A stretch of 9,387 bases of DNA from an uncultured Bacilli bacterium (lineage in GTDB: Bacteria > Bacillota_I > Bacilli_A > RF39 > UBA660): positions 1 to 9,387 of the forward strand of contig CALVVC010000038.1 in assembly GCA_944363755.1 (NCBI GenBank), in the 5' to 3' direction. The first letter of the stretch is position 1. Each line of letters opens with the position of its first letter. Below are positions 1-7,019 of the stretch, piece after piece. A model generated the notes under the pieces. It did not search any database. It had not been told where the DNA came from and saw only the letters and a program-made list of their open reading frames with translations. The position numbers and the translations under genes are program-made.

Positions 1-687
1 CCTTATAGACTAAATGGAGATAACGATACAGAACTTTCTGGAACATTGTTGTCAAGTAGATATAGTGGAGAATATACAAAATTTGGGAATGAAGAAAATA
101 ATCTATACAGAATAGTAAGCCACGAAAATAGTACAGGGACAAAAATAGTCAGTGCCGAACCACTAAAAGATTCAGGAACGTTTAAAACAATTAATTTTGG
201 AAGTAATACAACTTTTTCAAGTACAAATACTGTAGGTTCATTCTTAAATGGCGACTATCTAACAAATTATGTAGGAAGCCCATATACTGATATGATAGAA
301 GATAGTACCACATGGTACCTTGGAACTGTAGGAAGTGGTACTTCATATAAATTAGCAAAATATACAGATACTGCTATGAGTAGTTTAACTAGTTCAACAA
401 CAAATGCTAAAGTAGGTTTACTTCGAATGGGAGAATTGATGACAGGTCAATTTGAAAGACATGCGGTAAAGGGTGGAAGTACTAGTACTGGGTTAACAAC
501 ATCTTATTGGACCTTAACACCATTCAGTTCGTCTTTCGTGTGTTACGTCTACAGCTTCGGCAGCGCGAGCAGCATTAGCCCTTCTAGCGCGCGCGGGGCT
601 CGGCCATCCTTAAATCTAAAATCAAACGTAGTAATTACTGGGGGAGATGGCACTAAAAATAATCCTTTTACTTTAGAACTTGCTTAA
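1..687 (+). CDS. C-terminal part of a DUF6273-like surface protein (5' end outside window)
   Basis: The frame is open from base 1, so this is the 3' part of a larger gene; a TTG at 46 lies in frame but has no ribosome binding site and is not the likely start. About 228 residues are visible. The pattern (YRIVS, KIVSAEPL, FLNGDYL, KVGLLRMGELM, SYWTLTP, GARPSLNLKS) resembles DUF6273-type domains, in which a Trp-containing strand and a G-x-R-P-S/A-L motif frame a variable stretch; the fold is thought to be C-type-lectin-like. Between WTLTP and GARPSLNLK the protein is a Ser/Gly/Ala/aromatic-rich run encoded by GC-rich, adenine-poor codons (523-609), unlike the rest of the gene, and consistent with a DGR target. 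The end (ITGGDGTKNNPFTLELA) is a typical closing strand. Proteins of this kind are often exported; the signal would lie upstream. No ligand can be named. A strong terminator follows. Confidence 0.75.
   Translation, partial: PYRLNGDNDTELSGTLLSSRYSGEYTKFGNEENNLYRIVSHENSTGTKIVSAEPLKDSGTFKTINFGSNTTFSSTNTVGSFLNGDYLTNYVGSPYTDMIEDSTTWYLGTVGSGTSYKLAKYTDTAMSSLTSSTTNAKVGLLRMGELMTGQFERHAVKGGSTSTGLTTSYWTLTPFSSSFVCYVYSFGSASSISPSSARGARPSLNLKSNVVITGGDGTKNNPFTLELA
523..609 (+). other. Candidate DGR variable region (VR)
   Basis: These 29 codons have 53 G/C of 87 bases (about 61%) and only 11 adenines. Flanking coding sequence is roughly a third adenine and AT-rich. Many codons end in C with varied first and second bases (TTC, GTC, TAC, AGC, GGC, CGC), which is what adenine-directed mutagenesis of AAC/AAT codons from a template repeat produces. 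The stretch sits at the C-terminal end of a possible lectin-fold domain, the usual place for a VR. No template repeat or reverse transcriptase is visible in this window, so they would have to lie upstream or elsewhere. Confidence 0.6.
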
Positions 688-696
688 TAATAAAAT

Positions 697-732
697 AAGT
701 TCTCATCATGGTGCATGAGAACTTTGTTTTTT
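697..732 (+). terminator. Rho-independent terminator after the surface-protein gene
   Basis: A perfect 10-bp stem, AAGTTCTCAT (697-706) with ATGAGAACTT (715-724), has an 8-nt loop and is followed by a T-rich tail (TGTTTTTT). It lies 9 bases after the stop codon and separates the surface-protein gene from the ftsA promoter. Confidence 0.9.
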
Positions 733-735
733 CTC

Positions 736-764
736 TTGTTAAATGTTAATTAATTATGTATAAT
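736..764 (+). promoter_or_regulatory. Sigma-A-type promoter for ftsA-ftsZ
   Basis: TTGTTA (736-741), a 17-base spacer, then TATAAT (759-764), a perfect -10 box. It lies just after the preceding terminator and about 50 bases before ftsA, so it should drive the ftsA-ftsZ operon. Confidence 0.75.
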
Positions 765-812
765 TAATCTATAGAGTAAGAAAGGGTAACGGAAAGGTAG
801 TGATGTTAACTC

Positions 813-2048
813 ATGAATCATATCTATACAGGCCTAGATATAGGAAATGGAGAGATTAAAGTAGTAGTAGTTAATGCTAATAATAATAACTACCATGTTT
901 TAGCTTCTACCTCTGTTAAGTCAAATGGTCTTAAAAAGAATACTATTTATGATGAAAAAAAGTTAAAAACCTCACTTTTAAAAGCTTTAAAAATTACAGA
1001 AGAAAAATTAGGAATGAAAATAAAAGAAGTAATTCTTACTTTGCCTGCAACTCGTGCTAGTATGACTATAGAAAGTGGTCTTGTTAGTATAAAAAGTGAT
1101 AAAGTTAGTGGTAATGATATAGATGCAGTTATGAAAGATACTATAGAAAATGCTTATGATAATACAAGATGTTTGGTTAGTTGTTTACCTATTTCCTTTA
1201 CGGTAGATGAAGAAGCTAGTGTTATTAATCCTTTAGGTGAAGAAGGAGATAAACTCTTTTTAAAAGCAGTAGTTGCAACTTCTCCTAAAGAAGAAGTTTA
1301 TCCTTTTATTAATCTTGTTAGAAGTGTAGGTATTAATATAACAGATATAATATATAATACTCAAGCTGATTATTATACAATTTCTACAAAAGAGTTAGAT
1401 CGTAAACTTGGTGCTATTATAAATATTGGTGCTGATATTACTAGTATTGGAATATTTAATAAAGGAATAATGATTAAAAATTCTTATATACCTGTAGGTA
1501 GTAGTAGTGTTGATAAAGATATTTCTTTTATTTATAAACTAGATATAAAAGATGCTAGAAATTTAAAAGAAACATTTGCTTTAACTTCTGCTCGTTATGC
1601 TGATAGTAATGATACTATTAAAATTACAAATAAAGAAAACAAGATGTTAACTATAAATCAAATGCAAATATCAGAAGTAATAGAATCTAGAATAAAAGAA
1701 ATACTAAAACTTGCAAAAAATGAAATAAATCGCTTAACAAAAAGAGAAATAAGTTATATAATTGTAGTAGGTGGTGTTAGTGAGCTTGCAGGATTTAATT
1801 ATGTAGTCGAAGAAACGTTAGGTAATGTTTCTAGTTGCTTTAATATGTCAATAATCGGTGCAAGACACAATAAATATACAAGTTCTTTTGGAGCTTGCAA
1901 GTATTTTGATAAAGAATGTAATTTAAAAGAGAAAAATATAAGTATGTTTGATGTTAATGAAATAGAAAATTTTATATCACCTAAAAAACGAAATGGTAAT
2001 AATGATAGTATGACAAATAAATTTTTTGGTCACTTTTTTGATAACTAA
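813..2048 (+). CDS. ftsA: Cell division protein FtsA
   Basis: Actin-like ATPase-fold protein that tethers FtsZ filaments to the cytoplasmic membrane and recruits later division proteins. At 411 residues it has normal length. Seen: the phosphate-1 motif TGLDIGNGEIK (6-16), an FtsA-specific 1C-type region after EVILTLPA (~72-160), the phosphate-2 region INIGADITSIG (203-213), the adenosine motif IIVVGGVSELAGF (316-328), and a C-terminal amphipathic tail (SMTNKFFGHFF, 399-409) that fits the membrane-targeting helix. The phosphate-2 region departs from the usual DIGGGT. The start is fixed by an in-frame TAA at 807-809 and by the actin motif beginning within six residues; the nearest purine-rich site (GGAAAGG, 791-797) is rather far away. 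ftsZ follows 16 bases downstream, as in most Firmicutes. Confidence 0.95.
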   Translation: MNHIYTGLDIGNGEIKVVVVNANNNNYHVLASTSVKSNGLKKNTIYDEKKLKTSLLKALKITEEKLGMKIKEVILTLPATRASMTIESGLVSIKSDKVSGNDIDAVMKDTIENAYDNTRCLVSCLPISFTVDEEASVINPLGEEGDKLFLKAVVATSPKEEVYPFINLVRSVGINITDIIYNTQADYYTISTKELDRKLGAIINIGADITSIGIFNKGIMIKNSYIPVGSSSVDKDISFIYKLDIKDARNLKETFALTSARYADSNDTIKITNKENKMLTINQMQISEVIESRIKEILKLAKNEINRLTKREISYIIVVGGVSELAGFNYVVEETLGNVSSCFNMSIIGARHNKYTSSFGACKYFDKECNLKEKNISMFDVNEIENFISPKKRNGNNDSMTNKFFGHFFDN

Positions 2049-2064
2049 TTAAGGAGGAACAAAC

Positions 2065-3198
2065 ATGGGAAATGTACTAGAAATGGATCAATTAGCTAAG
2101 ATAAAAGTAATCGGTTGCGGTGGTGGCGGTGGTAATGCTGTCAATAGAATGGTTGAATCTGGTGTTAAAGGTGTAGAATTTATTGTTGCTAATACAGATT
2201 TACAAGTATTAAATAATTCTAAAGCAGATGTTAAAATTCAACTTGGTGCTAATTTAACTGATGGACTTGGTGCGGGGTCTCGACCTGATATTGGAAGAGA
2301 AGCGGCACTTGAGTCAAAGAAAGAAATTGAGGATGCCTTAGCAGGAGCTGATATGGTATTTATTACTTGTGGAATGGGTGGTGGAACAGGAACTGGTGCT
2401 GCACCAGTAGTTGCTGAAATTGCTCAAGCTCTTGGTGCTTTAACAGTTGCTATTGTTACTAAACCATTTACTTTTGAAGGTAGAAAGAGAATGGATAATG
2501 CCTTAAAGGGTTTAGCAGAATTAGAAAAGCACGTTGATACTTTAATAGTTATTCCAAATGATCGTTTAAGAGAAATTATTGATAAAACAACACCGATGTT
2601 AGAAGCTTTTAAAGAAGTAGATAATGTTTTAAGAAGAGGTGTACAATCAATATCTGATTTAATTGCCGTTGTTGGTCTTGTTAACCTAGATTTTGCAGAT
2701 GTTCAATCTGTAATGAAAGATTCAGGACGTGCTATTATAGGTATTGGTATTGGTATGGGAGAAGATAGAGCTATTGAAGCTGCCCAGCAAGCTGTTTCTA
2801 GTCCATTACTTGAAACTAGTATAAGTGGAGCGACTGATGCTATTATCAATATAACTGGTGGTGTTAATTTAACATTATTTGAAGCAGAACAAGCTGCAGA
2901 AGTTGTTAGAGCAGCATCAGGTAATGATATTAATACAATATTTGGTTCTGTTATTAATGAAAATTTATCTGATGAAGTAATTGTTACTGTTATTGCTACT
3001 GGTTTTGATAAGAAAGAAAAAGAAGAAACTAAACAACCTATTTTCTCTAATGTAGCACCTAATAGAAGAAGTAGAGAAGAAATTTCATATACATCAACAA
3101 TTCCTCAAACCGAAGATACTGATAATGATGATGAGGGAGAGGTATTAGACGATTCAGATTTTGATTTTCCACCATTTTTAAGAGATAAAAATTTTTAG
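2065..3198 (+). CDS. ftsZ: Cell division protein FtsZ
   Basis: Tubulin-like GTPase that polymerises into the division ring. At 377 residues it is full length. Seen: an N-terminal nucleotide-binding loop rich in glycine ([10 protein letters not shown], 17-26), the tubulin signature GGGTGTG (105-111), the T7 catalytic loop NLDFADV (207-213) that completes the active site of the next subunit, a variable acidic linker (~315-358), and a conserved C-terminal peptide ([11 protein letters not shown], ~363-375) that binds FtsA and other partners. The start has a textbook AAGGAGG site 7 bases upstream. Second gene of the ftsA-ftsZ operon; the terminator hairpin begins inside its stop codon. Confidence 0.99.
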   Translation: MGNVLEMDQLAKIKVIGCGGGGGNAVNRMVESGVKGVEFIVANTDLQVLNNSKADVKIQLGANLTDGLGAGSRPDIGREAALESKKEIEDALAGADMVFITCGMGGGTGTGAAPVVAEIAQALGALTVAIVTKPFTFEGRKRMDNALKGLAELEKHVDTLIVIPNDRLREIIDKTTPMLEAFKEVDNVLRRGVQSISDLIAVVGLVNLDFADVQSVMKDSGRAIIGIGIGMGEDRAIEAAQQAVSSPLLETSISGATDAIINITGGVNLTLFEAEQAAEVVRAASGNDINTIFGSVINENLSDEVIVTVIATGFDKKEKEETKQPIFSNVAPNRRSREEISYTSTIPQTEDTDNDDEGEVLDDSDFDFPPFLRDKNF

Positions 3199-3216
3199 AG
3201 CGTAAAGCTCTTTTTT
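3197..3216 (+). terminator. Rho-independent terminator of the ftsA-ftsZ operon
   Basis: AGAGC-GTAAA-GCTCT followed by a run of T (3211-3216). The left arm overlaps the ftsZ stop codon. The stem is only five base pairs but the T-run is good. Some read-through into nfo is possible, because no convincing promoter is visible between here and nfo. Confidence 0.75.
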
Positions 3217-3260
3217 CTTCTTAATAATAAAGATAAATATATTTAGAAAGAAGGTATTAT

Positions 3261-4112
3261 ATGTTAATAATAGGATCACACGTAGGATATAAAAAAGATA
3301 CTTTTTTAGTTGGCAGTGTAGAAGAAGCTTTAAGTTATGGTGCCAATACTTTTATGTTTTATACAGGAGCCCCTCAAAATACTATTAGAAGTAAGATAGA
3401 TTTAGATAATGTTAAGGCTGCTTATAAACTTATGGAAGATAATGGTATTGATAAAAATAATGTTATTGTTCATGCTCCTTATATCATTAATCTTGCTAAT
3501 GGTGATGAAAATAAATTTAATTTTTCATGTAATTTTTTAAGTGAAGAGTTAAAACGTGTTGATACATTTGGTTTTAAATATTTAGTTTTACATCCAGGGA
3601 GCCATGTGGGATGTGGAGTAGATGTAGGTATTTCTAATATTATTAAAGCTCTTAATCTTGTCTTAGATAAAGATAATAGTAATGTTATGATATTACTTGA
3701 AACTATGGCTGGTAAGGGTAGTGAGATAGGTAAGTGTTTTGAAGAAATAAAATCTATTATAGATGGAGTTTCTAAGAAAGATAGAATTGGTGTTTGTATA
3801 GATACGTGTCATTTGAATGATGCTGGTTATGATCTTAATAACTTTAATGGAGTATTAGAATCTTTTGATAAAATAATAGGTATAGAAAATATTAAATGTA
3901 TACATATTAATGATAGTAAAAATAAAATAGATTCTCATAAAGATAGACATGAAAATATAGGTAAAGGTACAATAGGTTTAGATACTTTAATGAAAATAAT
4001 AGATTGTGATAAATTAAAAGATGTTCCTAAAATATTAGAAACACCTTATATAGAAGGAATTTCTCCATATAAAGAAGAAATATCTTTAATTAGAAGTCTT
4101 AGTAAGCAGTAA
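3261..4112 (+). CDS. nfo: Deoxyribonuclease IV (AP endonuclease, endonuclease IV)
   Basis: Zinc-dependent TIM-barrel enzyme that cuts the DNA backbone 5' of abasic sites during base excision repair and trims blocked 3' ends. At 283 residues it has family length. Family motifs in order: GSHVGY (5-10), VHAPYIINLA (70-79), LVLHPGSHVG (108-117), LLETMAGKGSEIG (145-157), IGVCIDTCHLNDAGYD (176-191), IHINDSK (214-220), DRHENIGKG (228-236) and ILETPY (258-263). All metal ligands expected from E. coli Nfo are present: H71, H111, E147, D181, H184, H215, D228, H230, E260. An AGAAGG site precedes the ATG. It overlaps the opposing prepilin-like gene by 14 bases and has no terminator of its own before that gene. 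Confidence 0.98.
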   Translation: MLIIGSHVGYKKDTFLVGSVEEALSYGANTFMFYTGAPQNTIRSKIDLDNVKAAYKLMEDNGIDKNNVIVHAPYIINLANGDENKFNFSCNFLSEELKRVDTFGFKYLVLHPGSHVGCGVDVGISNIIKALNLVLDKDNSNVMILLETMAGKGSEIGKCFEEIKSIIDGVSKKDRIGVCIDTCHLNDAGYDLNNFNGVLESFDKIIGIENIKCIHINDSKNKIDSHKDRHENIGKGTIGLDTLMKIIDCDKLKDVPKILETPYIEGISPYKEEISLIRSLSKQ

Positions 4113-4536
4113 CAGTACAAGTAGTATTTGGAATGTTATTTACATTATATACTTCTTTATTAGAAGAAATATCTTTACATATTAAATTTATACTGTAACT
4201 TTCTTTCTTTTTTTCTTTTGTATATCTAATACTAGCATTACTACAATCAATATTTTCATCTGTAAAAGGCTTAATTAAATCAGAATCTATTAAGTCTTGA
4301 TAAGTTATATCAACACAGCCAATAAAATCTAGGGTACCTAATGAAGTAATATCTTCTCCTTCTTTATTAACATATATTTTAGATGCTTCTATTAGGCTAT
4401 CACCATAATATTCATATTGTTTTTTTTCACTATTATTTCTTAGGGCTCTAATAGATGGCATTACCATAATAAGTATTAAAGCCATAATTACTATAGTAGC
4501 GATTAATTCAATTAGTGTAAATCCTTTTTTATTCAT
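4099..4536 (-). CDS. Type IV prepilin-like (pseudopilin) protein
   Basis: 145 residues opening with MNKKGFTLIELIATIVIM, a class III/type IV prepilin signal: a short basic leader, G-F cleavage site after residue 5, Glu at +5 of the mature protein, then a ~22-residue hydrophobic helix. A prepilin peptidase would cleave and methylate it and the helix would pack into a pilus or pseudopilus, or simply anchor it. The rest is a small soluble domain with four cysteines (CVDI, DCSN, LICK, NTTC) that could form disulfides; I do not recognise it as a specific pilin. AGGAGAG sits 8 bases before the start. No assembly ATPase, peptidase or other pilin gene is in the window, so it stands alone. Its 3' end overlaps nfo tail to tail. 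Confidence 0.8.
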   Translation of the reverse strand: MNKKGFTLIELIATIVIMALILIMVMPSIRALRNNSEKKQYEYYGDSLIEASKIYVNKEGEDITSLGTLDFIGCVDITYQDLIDSDLIKPFTDENIDCSNASIRYTKEKKKESYSINLICKDISSNKEVYNVNNIPNTTCTVTAY

Positions 4537-4547
4537 ATGTATCTCTC

Positions 4548-4578
4548 CTATGATAAATTATATCATAGTTTTCTTTTT
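4548..4578 (+). terminator. AT-rich hairpin with T-tract; possible nfo terminator / operator for prepilin gene
   Basis: Perfect 8-bp inverted repeat CTATGATA / TATCATAG (4548-4555 and 4561-4568), loop AATTA, followed on the plus strand by TTTTCTTTTT. On the plus strand it fits a weak intrinsic terminator that could end nfo transcripts after they run antisense through the prepilin gene. On the minus strand the same repeat covers the prepilin -10 box and abuts its ribosome binding site, so it could instead be an operator or a leader hairpin. Confidence 0.45.
4557..4565 (-). promoter_or_regulatory. Extended -10 promoter for the prepilin-like gene
   Basis: On the minus strand the sequence reads TGATATAAT, a TGn extended -10 with a perfect TATAAT, 20 bases before the ATG. 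The -35 region is poor (TATTTA at 17-base spacing), which an extended -10 can tolerate. Transcription from here would leave a leader of about 13 bases. Confidence 0.5.
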
Positions 4579-4825
4579 ATAAATAAGTATTCTTTAAATT
4601 CATGATAATGGTTGACACTTTATTATATATTTCATCTCTAATATTACCTCTTAAATTAAGTAAAATACTATTATCTTTTAGTAAGATAGTATAATTTTCT
4701 TTTAAAAAATTACAAATAATAATCGCTTCATCTTCTGTTGGATATGTATTCTTACTTTCTAAATAGCCCATAACTAAATGGGGATTTAATATTTTAATAT
4801 TATTTTTAATTATTCGCTCTATCAT
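4577..4825 (-). CDS. DUF2624 / YqfT-like small protein
   Basis: 82 residues, no membrane segment or signal. The layout MIERIIKNNIKILNPHLVMGYLE... then PTEDEAIIICNFLKEN, then ILLNLRGNIRDEIYNKVSTIIMNL matches my recollection of the DUF2624 (B. subtilis YqfT) family: a short N-terminal helix, an L-x-x-x-x-x-Y turn, a T-x-x-x-A-x-x-I helix and a C-terminal helix. In Bacillus yqfT lies next to yqfS (nfo), so the neighbouring nfo here supports the call. Function is unknown. AAAGGAG lies 6 bases before the ATG. It is upstream of and co-oriented with the prepilin-like gene (40-base gap) and divergent from the PBP gene. Confidence 0.6.
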   Translation of the reverse strand: MIERIIKNNIKILNPHLVMGYLESKNTYPTEDEAIIICNFLKENYTILLKDNSILLNLRGNIRDEIYNKVSTIIMNLKNTYL

Positions 4826-4871
4826 ATTTTTCTCCTTTATTTAATTTATATGTAGTAAAAATAAAATTATG

Positions 4872-4880
4872 TGATAAACT
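4872..4880 (+). promoter_or_regulatory. Possible extended -10 promoter for the PBP gene
   Basis: TGA-TAAACT lies 21 bases before the PBP start in the 76-base divergent gap. No good -35 is visible at 17-base spacing (GTAGTA). It is the best candidate in the gap but not a strong one. Confidence 0.35.
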
Positions 4881-4901
4881 AATAGTGAGGAGGGTTTTAG
4901 C

Positions 4902-6983
4902 ATGAAAATAAAACAAAAAGTTAATAAGAAAAATATTAATAAAAAAGAAAGAAAATATACTGTTAATGTTAGTACTTATAAGAAAAGATTTTTATTTTTA
5001 GGTAGTGTTTTAGTAGTTTTATTTTTAATAATAACCCTTAGACTTTATAGTGTTATGTTAAGAAATCAAGCATATTATGAAGAAGAACTTACTACTCTTG
5101 CAACTACAATAGTAGAAGGGGATAGTTCACCTAGAGGGAGAATACTTGATCGTAATGGAAAAGTACTAGTAGATAATAAAGCAGTTAAGACTATTTACTA
5201 TAATAAAGATAAAAATAGAGATACTAAAGAAGAAATAGAACTTGCTTATGTTGTTTCTAGTCATCTTAATTTAGATTATGATAAAGTTACTGATAGAAAT
5301 AAAAGAGAGTTTTTTGTCGCTAAAAATAGTGATAAGATGAATGATAGAATAAAGAATAGTGAATGGGAGAAGTATAAACAAAGAAAACTTGATAGTGATG
5401 ATATATATGAACTAAAAATAAAAAGAGTAACGAATAAAGAATTATCTTCTTTTACTGAAGAAGAAATACGTGCTAGTTATTTATATTATTTAATGAATAA
5501 GGGATACTCTTATGATGATAAAGTTATTAAAAATGAAGATGTAAGTGATGAAGAATATGCCTATATAGCAGAGAATAATGAAGATTTGCCTGGTTTTAAT
5601 ACAAAACTTGATTGGGAAAGAGTTTATAATTATGGAGATACTTTTAGAACTATTTTAGGTAATATTGGGGAAATACCTAGTGAGGAGAAAGATGAATATC
5701 TTGCTAAAGGGTATTCTTTAAATGATATAGTTGGTACTAGTTATTTAGAAGAAGAGTATGAAGATTATTTAAAGGGTAAAAAAGCGATATATAAGACAGT
5801 TAATTCTCATGAGTTGGAGCTTGTTAGTGAAGGGAAAAGAGGTAATGATATAGTACTTACTATTGATATAGAATTACAACAACAACTAGAGGGAATTTTA
5901 AATGAAGAAATACTTGCTACAAAAAGTCAACCTAATACAGAGTATTATTATAGAAGTTATGCTGTTATACAGAATCCTAATACAGGTGAAATACTTGCTA
6001 TGGCAGGAAGAGAAGCGGTTAGTGATGGTAGTGGTGGTTATAAGACAATTGATTGTACGACAGGAATTATGACTGATCCTATGACAGATGGATCAGTTGT
6101 TAAAGGTGCTAGTATGTTAGTGGGATTTAATACAGGTGCTATTACGCCAGGTGAATATCAAGTAGACGAATGTATAAAAATAGCAGGTACTCCTAAGAAG
6201 TGTTCTTGGAGGACTTTGGGTAGAATTAATGATATAGATGCTCTAGCTTTATCTAGTAATGTTTATCAGTTTAAAACTGCCATGAAAGTAGCCGGGGCAA
6301 CTTATCAATATAATAGACCATTAGTAATTAATGAAAGTGCTTTTGATACTTATAGAAATACTTTTAAAGAGTTTGGTCTTGGAGTAGAAACTGAAATAGA
6401 TTTACCAGTAGAGTCTTTAGGATATACAAGTAATAATAAAGCCCCAGGATTACTTCTTGATTTTGTAATGGGACAATATGATACATATACACCAATTCAG
6501 TTATCACAGTATATATCAACTTTTGCTAATGGTGGTAGTAGATTACAACCTCATTTATTAAAAGAAGTTCATGAGGCAACTGATGATGAGAGTTTAGGGG
6601 ATATTATTTATACATCCCAACCTAATATTTTAAATACTGTAAATACTAAACCAGAGTATTTAAATCGAGTTAAAGAAGGCTTTTATGCTGTTATGAATAA
6701 AAGTTATGGCTTAGGGGTAGGTTATATAGATGATTCTCATGATCCATCAGGTAAAACAGGAACAAGTCAAAGTGCTACAGATACTAATGATGATAATATT
6801 AATGATACAGATACAGTATCAACCGCTTTTGTAGGTTATGCACCAAGTAGTAGCCCTAAGATGTCTATTACAGTAACAAGTCCTAATTCTACTTGGGAGA
6901 ATCCAAGAAATAGTTACTCAACTTTAGTTACAAGAAGAATTAGTAAAAGAGCAAGTGATGCTTATTTTGCTTTATATCCTTAG
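4902..6983 (+). CDS. pbpA: Class B penicillin-binding protein (PbpA/PbpH-type transpeptidase)
   Basis: Membrane-anchored D,D-transpeptidase that crosslinks peptidoglycan outside the cell. 693 residues: a Lys-rich cytoplasmic tail (1-28), one membrane helix (~30-46), a dimerisation/pedestal domain beginning with PRGRILDRNG (77-86) and running to ~310, then the transpeptidase domain with all three catalytic motifs: S398-V-V-K401 (catalytic Ser and Lys), S451-S-N453, and K618-T-G620. The surroundings of these motifs (GSVVKGASMLVGF, ALSSNVYQF, MGQYDTYTPIQL) fit the B. subtilis PbpA/PbpH and S. aureus PBP3 branch rather than divisome PBP2B, so a role in side-wall synthesis is likely but not proven. 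After KTG there is an unusual Asp/Asn-rich stretch (627-638). A strong GAGGAGGG site precedes the ATG. The next gene follows after 36 bases, probably in one operon. Confidence 0.93.
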   Translation: MKIKQKVNKKNINKKERKYTVNVSTYKKRFLFLGSVLVVLFLIITLRLYSVMLRNQAYYEEELTTLATTIVEGDSSPRGRILDRNGKVLVDNKAVKTIYYNKDKNRDTKEEIELAYVVSSHLNLDYDKVTDRNKREFFVAKNSDKMNDRIKNSEWEKYKQRKLDSDDIYELKIKRVTNKELSSFTEEEIRASYLYYLMNKGYSYDDKVIKNEDVSDEEYAYIAENNEDLPGFNTKLDWERVYNYGDTFRTILGNIGEIPSEEKDEYLAKGYSLNDIVGTSYLEEEYEDYLKGKKAIYKTVNSHELELVSEGKRGNDIVLTIDIELQQQLEGILNEEILATKSQPNTEYYYRSYAVIQNPNTGEILAMAGREAVSDGSGGYKTIDCTTGIMTDPMTDGSVVKGASMLVGFNTGAITPGEYQVDECIKIAGTPKKCSWRTLGRINDIDALALSSNVYQFKTAMKVAGATYQYNRPLVINESAFDTYRNTFKEFGLGVETEIDLPVESLGYTSNNKAPGLLLDFVMGQYDTYTPIQLSQYISTFANGGSRLQPHLLKEVHEATDDESLGDIIYTSQPNILNTVNTKPEYLNRVKEGFYAVMNKSYGLGVGYIDDSHDPSGKTGTSQSATDTNDDNINDTDTVSTAFVGYAPSSSPKMSITVTSPNSTWENPRNSYSTLVTRRISKRASDAYFALYP

Positions 6984-7019
6984 AATAATTTTCTTATTTA
7001 ATAATAAAATTAAATAGAG

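Noticed and set aside
46..687. TTG at 46 as the true start of the left-edge gene
   Set aside because: The frame is open to base 1, there is no ribosome binding site before 46, and the domain pattern already runs in from upstream.
3217..3260. Separate promoter for nfo
   Set aside because: The gap is AT-rich with -10-like strings but no -35 at suitable spacing, so no site can be supported.
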